Under the pieces are notes generated by a model. It was not told the DNA's origin and ran no database searches. It saw nothing but the letters and a program-made list of their open reading frames with translations. A DNA stretch of 35,875 nucleotides from NCBI GenBank assembly GCA_026415155.1, contig JAOAHQ010000052.1:1-35875 (forward strand), in the 5' to 3' direction. Source of the DNA: Rhodocyclaceae bacterium (GTDB lineage Bacteria; Pseudomonadota; Gammaproteobacteria; Burkholderiales; Rhodocyclaceae). The translations under genes were made by a program, and so were the position numbers. This document shows, piece after piece, positions 15,026 to 23,874 of this stretch (position 1 is its first letter; each line of letters opens with the position of its first letter).

Positions 15026-17452
15026 ATGAGCCTGCCCGAACCGCTGCCCGCCGAGCGCCTCTGCCGCCGCTGTGATCCCGCCAGCCTGGGATTTGCCACC
15101 ACCGCCGAGCTTGAGGACACCGTCGAGAGCATCGATCAGGCGCGCGCCATCGCGGCGATCCGCTTCGCGATCGACATCAAGCGGCCCGGCTTCAACCTCT
15201 TCGTGCTCGGCACGCCGGGCAGCGGCCGCCATGCGACGGTGATGCGGCTTCTCGCCGAAAAGGCGGCCGGCGAACCGGTACCGGACGATCTCTGCTACGT
15301 CAACAACTTCGCCGAGCCGAACCGGCCGCGCTTGCTTTCGCTGCCAGCGGGGCGCGGCGCGCGGCTCAAGGCCGACATGCAGCAATTCGTTGCGGAACTT
15401 TCCAAGGCGATCGCCGCCGCGTTCGAGAGCGACGAATTCCGCACGCGCGTCGAAGCGCTGCAGGAGGAATTCAAAGAACGCGAGGAAGCCGCGCTGCGCG
15501 CGCTCGGTCAAGCCTCGGCCGAAGAGGGCATCGCGCTCCTGCGCACGCCGCAGGGCTTCGTCTTCGCGCCGATCAAGGGCGACGAGACGATGAGCGCCGA
15601 AGAATTCCAGGCGCTGCCCGACGAGGAAAAGGAGCGGCTTGGCAAGCTCATCGAGGCCTATGGCGAAAAGCTCCAGAAGCTCCTGCACCAGTTCCCGCGC
15701 TGGCGGCGCGAGCTGCAGGCGCGCCTGAAGGCGGCGAGCCGCGAGACGATGGCGCTCGCCGTCGGCCATCTGATCGAAGAATTGAAGGAGCATTACGCTG
15801 ATCTGCCCAATGTGCTCGCCTTCCTCGACGAGGTGCTCAAGGACGTCGTCGAAAGCGCCGAAGAGCTGCGCGAGCAGCCGAAGGGCGACGAAGGGGGGCT
15901 GGCCGGCATCGCCTTCGCGGGCAATCTGCCCTTGGCGCGCTACCAGGTCAATCTCCTCGTCGATCACGGCGCGAGCAAGAGCGCGCCCGTCGTCACCGAG
16001 GACAACCCAAGCTACCCGAACCTCGTCGGTCGCGTCGATCACATCGCCCACATGGGCACCCTGATCACCAACTTCACGATGATCATGGCAGGCAGCCTGC
16101 AGCGCGCCAATGGCGGCTACCTCGTGCTCGATGCCGACAAGCTCTTTACGCAGCCCTATGCCTGGGAGGGATTGAAGCGCGCCTTGAGAAGCCGCCAGCT
16201 GCGCATCGAGTCGCTCGGCCAGATCTTCGGCCTCATGAGCACACTGACCATCGAACCCGAGCCGCTGCCGCTCGATGTCAAGGTCGTGCTGATCGGCGAG
16301 CGGCTGCTTTACTACCTCCTCAAGGAATTCGATCCCGAGTTCGACCTGCTCTTCAAGGTCGCCGCCGATTTCGACGACGCGATCGTGCGCGATGAAGCCA
16401 ATACGGCGCGCTATGCGCGCTTTCTCGCGGGGGTCGCCCGCCGCGAGGGCCTAAAACCCCTCGAAGCGGGGGCCGTCGCGCGCATCATCGAGCATGCCGC
16501 GCGGCTCGCCGACGATGCCGAACGGCTCTCGGCCGCCACGCGCCACATCGCCGATCTGCTCGCCGAAGCCGATCATGGCGCAAGCCTCGCAGGCCGCACG
16601 ACGATCACGCGTGCAGACGTCGAGGCGGCGCTCGCCGCGCGGCGCAGCCGCAGCGACCGCCTCGCGCGGCTCGGCCAGGAACACATCCGCCGCGGCGTGC
16701 GCCTCATCGATGTCACGGGCAGCCATGTCGGCCAGATCAATGGCCTCGCGGTCTTCGACTTGGGTGACGTGCGCTTTGGCGAACCGGTGCGCATCAGCGC
16801 GACGGTGCGCATCGGCGAAGGCGAGGTCATCGACATCGAACGCGAAACGGAACTGGGCGGCGCGATCCACTCGAAAGGCGTGATGATCCTCTCCGCCTTC
16901 CTCGCCGCCCGCTATGCGCGGCTGCAGCCGCTGTCGCTCTCAGCAACGCTGGTCTTCGAGCAATCCTACGGCCCCGTCGAGGGCGATTCGGCTTCGCTCG
17001 CGGAGCTGTGCGCGCTCATTTCGGCGCTCGCCAACGTGCCGATCCGCCAGGGCATCGCCGTCACCGGTTCCGTCAATCAATTCGGCCGCGTGCAGGCGAT
17101 CGGCGGCGTCAATGAAAAGATCGAGGGCTTCTTCGATACCTGCCAGGCGGCGGGGCTCACCGGCGAGCAAGGCGTCGTCATTCCCGCCTCGAACCTCATC
17201 CACCTCATGCTGCGCGAAGACGTCGTCGCGGCCTGCGCGGCAGGCAAGTTCCGCATCTGGGCCGTCGAGCACGTCGATGAGGCCTTCGAGATCCTCACCG
17301 GCGTGCCCGCCGGCGAGCCGGATGAAAAGGGCGAGGTGCCGCCCGGCACGATGAACTATCTCGTCGCCGTGCAGCTTGCCGAGCTGTGGGCGCTGCGCCA
17401 GGCCTTTGGCGAAGATAAACGGCGCGCGGGCAAAAAGCGCACGAAACATTGA
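15026..17452 (+). CDS. LonB-like ATP-dependent protease (AAA + Lon protease domain)
   Basis: The 808-residue protein belongs to the bacterial Lon-related family (YcbZ/LonB-like) with an AAA-type N-terminal part, a long helical insertion (about 110-270) and a C-terminal Lon protease domain (about 590-790). The catalytic dyad is intact: Ser655 in EGDSAS and Lys698 in GGVNEKIEG, 43 residues apart as in E. coli Lon. The Walker A loop GTPGSGRH (62-69) has Arg68 in place of the usual lysine, so ATP use is uncertain. The start ATG (15026) begins a family-typical MSLPEPLPAERL; a longer frame from 14963 would translate the repeat-containing leader. The role is protein quality control, presumably cytoplasmic. 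The neighbouring small zinc-ribbon gene is transcribed in the same direction. Confidence 0.92.
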   Translation: MSLPEPLPAERLCRRCDPASLGFATTAELEDTVESIDQARAIAAIRFAIDIKRPGFNLFVLGTPGSGRHATVMRLLAEKAAGEPVPDDLCYVNNFAEPNRPRLLSLPAGRGARLKADMQQFVAELSKAIAAAFESDEFRTRVEALQEEFKEREEAALRALGQASAEEGIALLRTPQGFVFAPIKGDETMSAEEFQALPDEEKERLGKLIEAYGEKLQKLLHQFPRWRRELQARLKAASRETMALAVGHLIEELKEHYADLPNVLAFLDEVLKDVVESAEELREQPKGDEGGLAGIAFAGNLPLARYQVNLLVDHGASKSAPVVTEDNPSYPNLVGRVDHIAHMGTLITNFTMIMAGSLQRANGGYLVLDADKLFTQPYAWEGLKRALRSRQLRIESLGQIFGLMSTLTIEPEPLPLDVKVVLIGERLLYYLLKEFDPEFDLLFKVAADFDDAIVRDEANTARYARFLAGVARREGLKPLEAGAVARIIEHAARLADDAERLSAATRHIADLLAEADHGASLAGRTTITRADVEAALAARRSRSDRLARLGQEHIRRGVRLIDVTGSHVGQINGLAVFDLGDVRFGEPVRISATVRIGEGEVIDIERETELGGAIHSKGVMILSAFLAARYARLQPLSLSATLVFEQSYGPVEGDSASLAELCALISALANVPIRQGIAVTGSVNQFGRVQAIGGVNEKIEGFFDTCQAAGLTGEQGVVIPASNLIHLMLREDVVAACAAGKFRIWAVEHVDEAFEILTGVPAGEPDEKGEVPPGTMNYLVAVQLAELWALRQAFGEDKRRAGKKRTKH

Positions 17453-17535
17453 GACGCAGCGCGCATGCCTCGCGACGCTTTGGCAGCGTGGTCTATAGTG
17501 GGATTGCAAGACTCGTTAGCTGAAAGGAGACGATC

Positions 17536-18033
17536 ATGAGCGTAAACCTGTCAGGCTTTCGGCCGGTGCGGCGCGACCAGCTGCGCCCGGAGCGCATCCA
17601 CGATAGCTACCAGCTCACCCACAAGCTCGCCGAGCCCTCCGTCTGCAAGGTCTGCGGCGCGCTCTACCATGCGGGCCGCTGGCAATGGGGCAGCCCGCCT
17701 GCCGGTGCCCACGAGGTGACCTGCCCGGCCTGCGCGCGCATCCGCGACCATCTGCCGATGGGTTTCGTGCACCTATCCGGCAGCTACTTCGCCACGCATC
17801 GCGACGAGCTGCTCAAGCTCGTGCGCCATCGCGAGGAAAAGGAAAAGGCCGAGCATCCGCTCGCGCGCATCATGGCCATCGAGGACGAAGCCGACGGCGG
17901 CGTGCTGGTGACGACCACCGACAGCCATCTCGCCCGCGACATCGGCGAGGCGCTCGAACACGCGCACAAGGGCGAGCTCGAATTCCACTACAACGAGGCG
18001 GACAAGCTCTTGCGCGTGTTTTGGCAACGCTAG
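17536..18033 (+). CDS. BCAM0308-type conserved zinc-ribbon protein of unknown function
   Basis: The 165-residue protein has a four-cysteine zinc-ribbon near its N-terminus, CKVCGALYHAGRW then CPAC (about residues 36-60), which resembles the NMD3-type ribbon. The C-terminal half (about 110-165) is an alpha/beta region (VLVTTTDSHLARDIGEALEHAHKGEL). It resembles the conserved proteobacterial BCAM0308 family, which has no settled function. AAAGGAGA lies six bases upstream of the ATG. A rho-independent terminator follows at 18073. Position directly after the Lon-like protease suggests a stress or ribosome-related role, but this is only association. Confidence 0.75.
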   Translation: MSVNLSGFRPVRRDQLRPERIHDSYQLTHKLAEPSVCKVCGALYHAGRWQWGSPPAGAHEVTCPACARIRDHLPMGFVHLSGSYFATHRDELLKLVRHREEKEKAEHPLARIMAIEDEADGGVLVTTTDSHLARDIGEALEHAHKGELEFHYNEADKLLRVFWQR

Positions 18034-18072
18034 ACGCCGGCCGACTGAAGCCGGATAATGACGCCTTCGCGG

Positions 18073-18104
18073 CCCGCCGCGGCTTGCTCGCCGGCGGGTT
18101 TTTC
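18073..18104 (+). terminator. Rho-independent terminator after the zinc-ribbon gene
   Basis: The stem CCCGCCG (18073-18079) pairs with CGGCGGG (18092-18098) across a 12-base loop and is followed by TTTTTC. It separates the Lon-like/zinc-ribbon unit from iorA, so iorAB needs its own promoter in the roughly 30 bases after it, or is reached by readthrough. Confidence 0.75.
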
Positions 18105-18137
18105 GTTTCCTCTGCCACTACTGATCGTGAGACTCCG

Positions 18138-20000
18138 ATGGCCTCTGTGATGCCTGCCCCGAGCAAAAGCCGGCTCCTCCTCTCCGGCAACGAAGCCGTT
18201 GCCCGCGCCGTCTGGGAAGCCGGCTGCCATGTCGCCGCCGCCTATCCCGGCACCCCCTCGACCGAGATGCTCGAGGTGATCTCGACCTATCCCGACATCT
18301 ATGCCGAATGGTCGGTCAATGAGAAGGTATCGCTCGAGGTCGCCATCGGCGCGGCCTTCGCCGGCAGCCGTGCGTTTTGCGCGATGAAGCACGTCGGCAT
18401 GAACGTCGCCTCCGACGCCTTGATGACCCTGACGCTCACTGGCGTGATCGGCGGCCTCGTCATCGCGATTGCCGACGACGTCGGGCTCTCCTCGTCGCAA
18501 AACGAGCAGGATTCGCGCTTCTGGGGGCGCTTCGCGCACGTGCCGGTGTTCGAGCCGTCGGATTCCCAAGAAGCCTATGAGATGACCAAGCTCGCCTTCG
18601 ATTTTTCCGAAAAGCACCAGGTGCCGGTGATCCTGCGCATGACGACGCGCATCAATCACGTCAAGGGCCTCGTCACCGTCGGCGAGCGCATCGCGCGGCC
18701 GAATACCGGCGGCTTCAAGAAGGATCCGGCGCGCTGGGTGATGACGCCGGCGGGCGCAGGCAAGCGCATTCCGCTGATGTTCGAGCGCGACGGGGCGCTC
18801 AAGGCCGAAAGCGAACAAAGCCCCCTCAATGTCGTGGAGAGCGGGCGCGACGCCCGTGTGGGTTTCGTCACCTCGGGCCCTGCCTACATGCATGTGAAGG
18901 AGAGCTTTCCCGACGCGCCGGTGTTGAAGCTCGGCCTTTCCTGCCCGGTGCCCGTCGAGAAGGTGCGCGCCTTCGCCGCGACGGTGGACAAGCTCGTCGT
19001 CGTCGAGGAGGTCGAGCCGCTCGTCGAGACGGAGCTCAAGGCGGCCGGCATCGCCTGCCATGGCAAGGACATCCTGCCCAAGCAAGGGGAACTTGCGCCC
19101 AACGTGCTCAAGCCCGCGATCGCCAAGCTCCTCGGCGAGCCCGTGCCCGAGAATCTCGCCCAGCCGGCGCCCGTCTTCCCGCGCCCGCCGACGATGTGTG
19201 TGGCCTGCCCGCATCTGGGCGTCTATTACACGCTCTCGCAGATCAAGAACCTGACGATCTCCGGCGACATCGGCTGCTACACCTTGGGCGCCGGCCACCC
19301 GTGGAACGCGCTCGATACGACGATCTCGATGGGCGCCGCGATGGGCATCGCCTTGGGCCTCGACAAGGGGCGGGGAGAAGCCGACAAGGACAAGCGGATC
19401 CTCGCCGTGATCGGCGATTCGACCTTCCTGCACATGGGCATGCAGGGGCTCCTCGACATCGTCTATAACCGCGGCAACGTCACGGTGCTCCTGCTCGATA
19501 ACCGCGCCGTCGGCATGACCGGTGGCCAGCCCGATCCGGGCAGCGGCCGCAACATCTACGGCGAGCCGGCGCCGCGCGTCGATTTCGCCAAGCTCGTCGA
19601 GGCGCTCGGCGTCAAGAAAGAGCGCATCCACGTCGTCGACCCCTACCAGCTGCCGGTGCTCTTCAAGACGATCCGCGAGGAGATCAAGATCCCCGAGGTG
19701 TCGGTGATCATCACCGACCGGCCCTGCGTGCTGATCGACGACTACAAGAAACAGAAACCCTACGAAGTCATCGACGAGAAATGCACCGGCTGCGGCAACT
19801 GCGTCGAGGTCGGCTGCCCGGCGATCCACGTCACGCGCCGCGAGAAGGCCATCAAGCCCTCGGGCAAGGAAGTCGAGCTGCAATTCGTGCGCATCGAGAC
19901 GGCGGTGTGCACCGGCTGCGGCCTCTGTGTGCAGCCGTGCGCACCCGAGGCGATCGTCCATGCCGAACCGCGTCGGCCGATGCGCCTCGTGAAGCACTGA
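18138..20000 (+). CDS. iorA: Indolepyruvate:ferredoxin oxidoreductase alpha subunit
   Basis: The 620-residue protein has the IorA order: N-terminal pyrimidine-binding domain starting LLSGNEAVARAVWEAGCHVAAAYPGTPST (about 13-41), a transketolase-C-like middle, a ThDP-binding domain with GDIGCYTLG (about 375-383) and GDS (426-428), then a two-cluster ferredoxin domain starting at C549 (CTGCGNCVEVGCP) and C591 (CTGCGLCVQPC). It oxidatively decarboxylates aryl pyruvates from aromatic amino acids to aryl-acetyl-CoA, reducing ferredoxin. The ATG at 18138 gives MASVMPAPSKSRLLLSGNEA; the frame is open further upstream, but across the terminator and the preceding gene. iorB follows after 18 bases. The true aryl or other 2-oxoacid substrate is not fixed by sequence. 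Confidence 0.94.
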   Translation: MASVMPAPSKSRLLLSGNEAVARAVWEAGCHVAAAYPGTPSTEMLEVISTYPDIYAEWSVNEKVSLEVAIGAAFAGSRAFCAMKHVGMNVASDALMTLTLTGVIGGLVIAIADDVGLSSSQNEQDSRFWGRFAHVPVFEPSDSQEAYEMTKLAFDFSEKHQVPVILRMTTRINHVKGLVTVGERIARPNTGGFKKDPARWVMTPAGAGKRIPLMFERDGALKAESEQSPLNVVESGRDARVGFVTSGPAYMHVKESFPDAPVLKLGLSCPVPVEKVRAFAATVDKLVVVEEVEPLVETELKAAGIACHGKDILPKQGELAPNVLKPAIAKLLGEPVPENLAQPAPVFPRPPTMCVACPHLGVYYTLSQIKNLTISGDIGCYTLGAGHPWNALDTTISMGAAMGIALGLDKGRGEADKDKRILAVIGDSTFLHMGMQGLLDIVYNRGNVTVLLLDNRAVGMTGGQPDPGSGRNIYGEPAPRVDFAKLVEALGVKKERIHVVDPYQLPVLFKTIREEIKIPEVSVIITDRPCVLIDDYKKQKPYEVIDEKCTGCGNCVEVGCPAIHVTRREKAIKPSGKEVELQFVRIETAVCTGCGLCVQPCAPEAIVHAEPRRPMRLVKH

Positions 20001-20018
20001 AAGACTGAAAGCCGCATC

Positions 20019-20657
20019 ATGAGCGAACAAAACGTCACCAATATCCTCGTCGTCGGCATCGGCGGCCAGGGCGTCATGACCGCGACGGAAATCCTCGCCC
20101 AGGCGGCGATCGCGCTCGGCCATGACGTGAAGAAAACCGAAGTCGCCGGCATGGCGCAGCGCGGCGGCGTGGTCTCCTCGCACCTGCGCTTTGGGCCCAA
20201 GGTGCTCTCGCCACAGATCATGCCGGGCACGGCGGATCTCCTAGTCGCCTTCGAGGCGGCCGAAGGCTTACGCTGGTGCCACATGCTGAAACCGGGCGGA
20301 CTGGTATTGCTGAACACGGCACACATCGTGCCACCGGTCGTCGACATCGGCCTCTACCAGTATCCCGACGACCCGATTGGCGAGATCAAGGCGCGCGGCT
20401 ATCAGGTGCATGCTTTCGACGCCATGGCGATCGCGCTGGAATTGGGCGATGTGCGGCTCGGCAACACCGTGATGCTGGGCGCCATGGCCGACCACCTGCC
20501 CTTTCCCGCCGAGGCGCTGCTCGATGCGATCCTCCAGCGCTTCGCGGCCAAGAAGCCGCAGATGGTCGAATTGAATCGCAAGGCCTTCGAGGCCGGCCGG
20601 GCCGCGGAGAAGAGTGCCAGTCGTGCGGAAAGTGCCGAACCTGTTCCCGCCCAGTGA
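20019..20657 (+). CDS. iorB: Indolepyruvate oxidoreductase beta subunit
   Basis: The 212-residue protein is the IorB/gamma-like chain, with ILVVGIGGQGVMTATEILAQAA near the N-terminus and EVAGMAQRGGVVSSHLRFG (about 42-60), both diagnostic of the family. It partners with IorA to bind CoA. The last 25 residues (KSASRAESAEPVPAQ) are low-complexity and look like a recent extension. The stop TGA (20655-20657) falls inside a 13-bp tandem duplication. It is cotranscribed with iorA. Confidence 0.93.
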   Translation: MSEQNVTNILVVGIGGQGVMTATEILAQAAIALGHDVKKTEVAGMAQRGGVVSSHLRFGPKVLSPQIMPGTADLLVAFEAAEGLRWCHMLKPGGLVLLNTAHIVPPVVDIGLYQYPDDPIGEIKARGYQVHAFDAMAIALELGDVRLGNTVMLGAMADHLPFPAEALLDAILQRFAAKKPQMVELNRKAFEAGRAAEKSASRAESAEPVPAQ

Positions 20658-20675
20658 TAGACCCCAGTGATAGAC
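20651..20675. repeat. 13-bp tandem duplication spanning the iorB stop
   Basis: CCAGTGATAGAC occurs at 20651-20662 and again at 20664-20675, one base apart (period 13). The first copy contains the iorB TGA stop. The second runs into the palindrome ahead of the antitoxin gene. It looks like a slippage duplication at the edge of the toxin-antitoxin module. Confidence 0.7.
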
Positions 20676-20690
20676 TAATCTCGATTAGTC
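20673..20690. promoter_or_regulatory. Palindromic operator candidate of the toxin-antitoxin pair
   Basis: GACTAATC-TC-GATTAGTC is a perfect 8-bp inverted repeat ending nine bases before the antitoxin ATG. Phd/YefM antitoxins typically repress their own promoter through such palindromes. TAATCT inside it could be a -10 element, so binding would block transcription. Confidence 0.6.
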
Positions 20691-20699
20691 CAGCGGGCC

Positions 20700-20948
20700 A
20701 TGCAAACCATCAATATCCACGATGCCAAGACCCATCTCTCGCGTCTCGTCGAGCGAGCGGCGCGAGGAGAAGCCTTCATCATCGCCAAGGCCGGCAAGCC
20801 GATGGTCAAGGTCGTGCCGCTCGAGGCAGCGGATGTGGGCACCGCGCAACGCCTCGGCTTCATGGCCGGCGAACTTGCCGTGCCGGAGGATTTCGATCGC
20901 ATGGGCGAACATGAGATCGGCAAGCTCTTTTTGGGACAGTCCGATTGA
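20700..20948 (+). CDS. Antitoxin of the Phd/YefM family
   Basis: The 82-residue protein starts MQTINIHDAKTHLSRLVERAARGEAF, the signature of Phd/YefM antitoxins (dimerising DNA-binding N-terminus), with IAKAGKPMVKVVPL following. The C-terminal part (about 50-82) would wrap the toxin. No strong ribosome site is visible. The ATG lies just after a perfect palindrome, consistent with autoregulation. The stop overlaps the toxin start (TTGA). It neutralises the downstream PIN-domain toxin. Confidence 0.87.
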   Translation: MQTINIHDAKTHLSRLVERAARGEAFIIAKAGKPMVKVVPLEAADVGTAQRLGFMAGELAVPEDFDRMGEHEIGKLFLGQSD

Positions 20949-21331
20949 ACCTGCTCGTCGATACCCACCTGCTGTTGTGGGCAGCCGGTGCGCCCGAGCG
21001 CTTGCCGAGTGCGGCGCGCGAGCTGCTGCTCGACCCGGACAACGAGCTCATCTTCAGCGCCGTGAGCTTTTGGGAAATCGAGATCAAGCGCGGCCTGGGG
21101 CGCGCCGACTTCGTCGTCGATGCGCGCCGCTTGTGGCGCCTGCTGCTCGCCCATGGTTATCGCGAACTGCCTGTGCGGACCGAACATACCCTGGCCGTCG
21201 GCGAACTGCCGGCTTTGCACAAGAATCCTTTCGACCGCCTCCTCGTTGCCCAGGCGCGTGTCGAAGGGCTACGGTTGATCACGGCCGATGCCACCCTCGC
21301 GCACTATGGCGCGCCTGTGATCGGCGTCTGA
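20945..21331 (+). CDS. PIN-domain toxin (VapC-like ribonuclease)
   Basis: The 128-residue protein is a PIN-domain nuclease with the expected acidic residues: D6 ([10 protein letters not shown]), E44 (SFWEIEIK), D97 (NPFDRLL) and D115 (LITADATL). These bind Mg and cleave RNA, commonly tRNA or rRNA in VapC relatives. The only plausible start is TTG at 20945-20947, which overlaps the antitoxin TGA, so translation is coupled and weak, as usual for toxins. Antitoxin-first order and overlap are standard for type II modules. All catalytic residues are present, so it appears functional. Confidence 0.87.
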   Translation: MNLLVDTHLLLWAAGAPERLPSAARELLLDPDNELIFSAVSFWEIEIKRGLGRADFVVDARRLWRLLLAHGYRELPVRTEHTLAVGELPALHKNPFDRLLVAQARVEGLRLITADATLAHYGAPVIGV

Positions 21332-21353
21332 TTTTGCGAAAGAGAACTGCTCC

Positions 21354-22208
21354 ATGCCTGCCCAAATCATCGACGGCAACGTACTCGCCCAAGCCGTGCG
21401 CGCCGAACTGGCCGAAAAAGCCGCTGCGCTGAAAGCCACGCAGGGCATCACGCCGTGTCTTGCCGTGATTCTCGTCGGCGAGGATCCGGCCTCCCAAGTC
21501 TATGTCCGCAACAAGGTCGCCGCCTGCGAGAAGGCGGGCTTTGCCTCGCTCAAATTCACCTATCCGGCCGAGGTCGAACCGGCGGCGGTGCTTGGCAAGA
21601 TCGCCGAGCTCAATGCCGATCCGGCTGTGCACGGCATCCTCGTGCAACTGCCGCTGCCCCCACACTTCGATGCCGACCTCGTGCTCGAGGCGATCGACCC
21701 GGCCAAAGACGTCGATGGCTTTCATGCCGAAAACGTCGGCGCCCTGATGCAAGGCAAGCCCCGTTTCATCCCCTGCACCCCTTACGGCGTGATGAAGATG
21801 CTCGAATCCGCCGGCGTGCCCTTGAAGGGCGCCGAAGCCGTGATCGTCGGCCGCAGCAACATCGTCGGCAAGCCGATGGCGATGTTGCTTCTGGCGCAGG
21901 ATTGCACCGTCACGCTCTGCCACTCGCGCACGCAGGATCTCGCCTTCCACACCAAGCGCGCCGACATCCTCGTCGCCGCCGTGGGCCGCGCCAAGATGAT
22001 CACCGGCGACATGATCAAGCCTGGCGCCGTCGTGATCGATGTCGGCATCAACCGGCTGCCAGACGGGAAACTGTGCGGCGACGTCGATTTCGACTCGGCG
22101 AAAGAAGTCGCTGGATTCCTCACGCCAGTGCCGGGCGGCGTCGGGCCGATGACGATCACGATGCTGCTCGCCAACACCCTCACGGCGGCGGAAAGGACGC
22201 TCCCATGA
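21354..22208 (+). CDS. folD: Bifunctional methylenetetrahydrofolate dehydrogenase/cyclohydrolase FolD
   Basis: The 284-residue protein has the usual FolD length. It shows [14 protein letters not shown] with Y50 and K54 (catalytic tyrosine and lysine), VQLPLPPH, the NADP-binding GRSNIVGKP (about 163-171), and the C-terminal [14 protein letters not shown]. It interconverts 5,10-methylene- and 10-formyl-tetrahydrofolate, supplying formyl groups for purine synthesis. It overlaps purE by four bases (ATGA) and so forms an operon with purE and purK, which fits a shared purine role. Confidence 0.97.
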   Translation: MPAQIIDGNVLAQAVRAELAEKAAALKATQGITPCLAVILVGEDPASQVYVRNKVAACEKAGFASLKFTYPAEVEPAAVLGKIAELNADPAVHGILVQLPLPPHFDADLVLEAIDPAKDVDGFHAENVGALMQGKPRFIPCTPYGVMKMLESAGVPLKGAEAVIVGRSNIVGKPMAMLLLAQDCTVTLCHSRTQDLAFHTKRADILVAAVGRAKMITGDMIKPGAVVIDVGINRLPDGKLCGDVDFDSAKEVAGFLTPVPGGVGPMTITMLLANTLTAAERTLP

Positions 22209-22723
22209 GCGCGAAGCATCCTCTGGTCGGCATCGTCATGGGCTCGGATTCCGACTGGCCCATCATGCAGGCGGCTGCGCAGGTGCTCGAGGAATTCGAC
22301 GTGCCTTATGAAGCGCGCGTCGTCTCGGCACACCGCACGCCGGATCTGCTCTACGACTATGCGGCGATGGCGCATGAGCGCGACTTGAAGGCCATCATCG
22401 CCGGCGCCGGCGGCGCGGCGCATCTACCTGGCATGCTCGCCGCCAAGACCATCGTGCCGGTCTTAGGCGTGCCGGTGCCCTCGAAGCATTTGAACGGCCT
22501 CGATTCGCTCTTGTCGATCGTGCAAATGCCCAAGGGCGTGCCGGTCGCCACTTTCGCGATCGGCGAGGCCGGCGCGGCCAACGCGGCGCTCGCCGCCATC
22601 GCCATCATCGCCACCGCCGAGGATGCGCTTGGACGCGCGCTCGCACAGAAACTCGAAGCCTTCCGCGCCCGCCAGCGCGAGAAGGTGCTGGCGATGCGGC
22701 TTGATTCTCCCGCCGCGAAATGA
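22205..22723 (+). CDS. purE: N5-carboxyaminoimidazole ribonucleotide mutase (class I PurE)
   Basis: The 172-residue protein shows MGSDSDWP (12-19), SAHRTP with His43, and [12 protein letters not shown] (about 66-77), the class I PurE signature. It converts N5-CAIR to CAIR in purine biosynthesis. Start and stop overlap folD and purK respectively, so all three are coupled. Confidence 0.97.
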   Translation: MSAKHPLVGIVMGSDSDWPIMQAAAQVLEEFDVPYEARVVSAHRTPDLLYDYAAMAHERDLKAIIAGAGGAAHLPGMLAAKTIVPVLGVPVPSKHLNGLDSLLSIVQMPKGVPVATFAIGEAGAANAALAAIAIIATAEDALGRALAQKLEAFRARQREKVLAMRLDSPAAK

Positions 22724-23874
22724 GTGCGATTCTGCCCCCCGCCACGCTGGGCATGCTCGGCGGCGGCCAACTGGGCCGCTTCTTCGTCATCGCCGCCCAT
22801 GAGATGGGCTATCGCGTCGTCGTGCTCGACCCCGATCCGCAAAGCCCCGCCGGCCAGATCGCCGATCTCCATCTGTGCGCCGCCTATGATGACGTCGCTG
22901 CGCTGGAGCGCCTCGCCGGCGAGTGCCGGGCTGTCACCACCGAATTCGAGAACGTGCCGGCCGCCACACTCGACTGGCTCGCCAAGTTCGTCACCGTGCA
23001 CCCCTCGGCCGAGGCCGTGGCGATCTGCCAGAACCGCAGCGCCGAAAAGGCCTTTCTCAAGCGGCATGGCTTGCCGCATGCCCCCTATGCCGACATCAAG
23101 AGCGAAGAGGATCTGCGCAGCGCGAACGCCGGCCTGTTTCCGGGCATCCTGAAAGTCGCGCGCTTCGGCTACGACGGCAAGGGCCAGGCGCGCGTGGCTT
23201 CGCGCGAGGAGGCGATCGCCGCCTGGGCGAGCTTGCGCCACGAGCCTTGCGTGCTCGAAGCCCAGCTCAAGCTCGACTATGAAGTCTCGGTGGTGCTCGC
23301 GCGCGACGAAGCCGGCCGTGTGAAGTGCTTTCCCACCGTCGAGAACCGCCACCGCAAGGGCATCCTCGATATTTCGCTTGCGCCGGCGCGCGCTTCGGGC
23401 TGTCTTGCCGCCAATGCCGAGGAGCTCGCCGAGGCCATCGCGGCCAAGATGGACTACGTCGGCACGCTCGGCGTCGAATTCTTCGTCGTGCGTGGCCAGC
23501 TCTATGTCAACGAGATGGCGCCGCGGCCGCACAACTCGGGCCACTACACGCTCGATGCCTGTGTCACGAACCAGTTCGAGCAGCAGGTGCGCGCGCTCTG
23601 CGGCCTGCCCCTGGGCGAGCCGCGCCAGCATTCCGCGGCGGCAATGGTCAACCTGCTCGGCGACATCTGGTATCTCGACGATCCGCACCACGCCAAGGAG
23701 CCGGACTGGTCGAAGCTCTTGTCCGTGCCAAACCTCAAGCTGCACCTCTATGGCAAGCGCCACCCGCGCCCGGGACGCAAGATGGGCCATTTCACGGTGA
23801 TCGGCGCCCATGCGGAGGAAGTGCAAAAGTCGGCGCTGGCGGCACGGCAGGCGATCGGCATCCATGATGACTGA
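22720..23874 (+). CDS. purK: N5-carboxyaminoimidazole ribonucleotide synthase (PurK)
   Basis: The 384-residue protein is an ATP-grasp enzyme of normal PurK length. It has [20 protein letters not shown] at the N-terminus, GYDGKGQ in the ATP-binding region (about 148-154), and [12 protein letters not shown] (about 264-275). It makes N5-CAIR from AIR, bicarbonate and ATP for PurE. The start overlaps the purE stop (ATGA). The 3' end overlaps the sua5 start. A copy of the dispersed repeat (23824-23848) encodes QKSALAARQ close to the C-terminus, in a different reading frame from the other coding copies. Confidence 0.97.
   Translation: MSAILPPATLGMLGGGQLGRFFVIAAHEMGYRVVVLDPDPQSPAGQIADLHLCAAYDDVAALERLAGECRAVTTEFENVPAATLDWLAKFVTVHPSAEAVAICQNRSAEKAFLKRHGLPHAPYADIKSEEDLRSANAGLFPGILKVARFGYDGKGQARVASREEAIAAWASLRHEPCVLEAQLKLDYEVSVVLARDEAGRVKCFPTVENRHRKGILDISLAPARASGCLAANAEELAEAIAAKMDYVGTLGVEFFVVRGQLYVNEMAPRPHNSGHYTLDACVTNQFEQQVRALCGLPLGEPRQHSAAAMVNLLGDIWYLDDPHHAKEPDWSKLLSVPNLKLHLYGKRHPRPGRKMGHFTVIGAHAEEVQKSALAARQAIGIHDD
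23824..23848 (+). repeat. Dispersed 25-bp repeat, copy 5
   Basis: Three mismatches. It lies near the 3' end of purK and is read in a different frame (KSALAARQ). Confidence 0.7.

Noticed and set aside
17480..17499. TTGGCA/TATAGT promoter pair before the zinc-ribbon gene
   Set aside because: The spacer is 8 bases, too short for a sigma70 promoter.
18030..20183. 717-codon open frame opposite iorA
   Set aside because: It is antisense to iorA, rich in Arg/His/Asp, and has no motif; GC-driven shadow.
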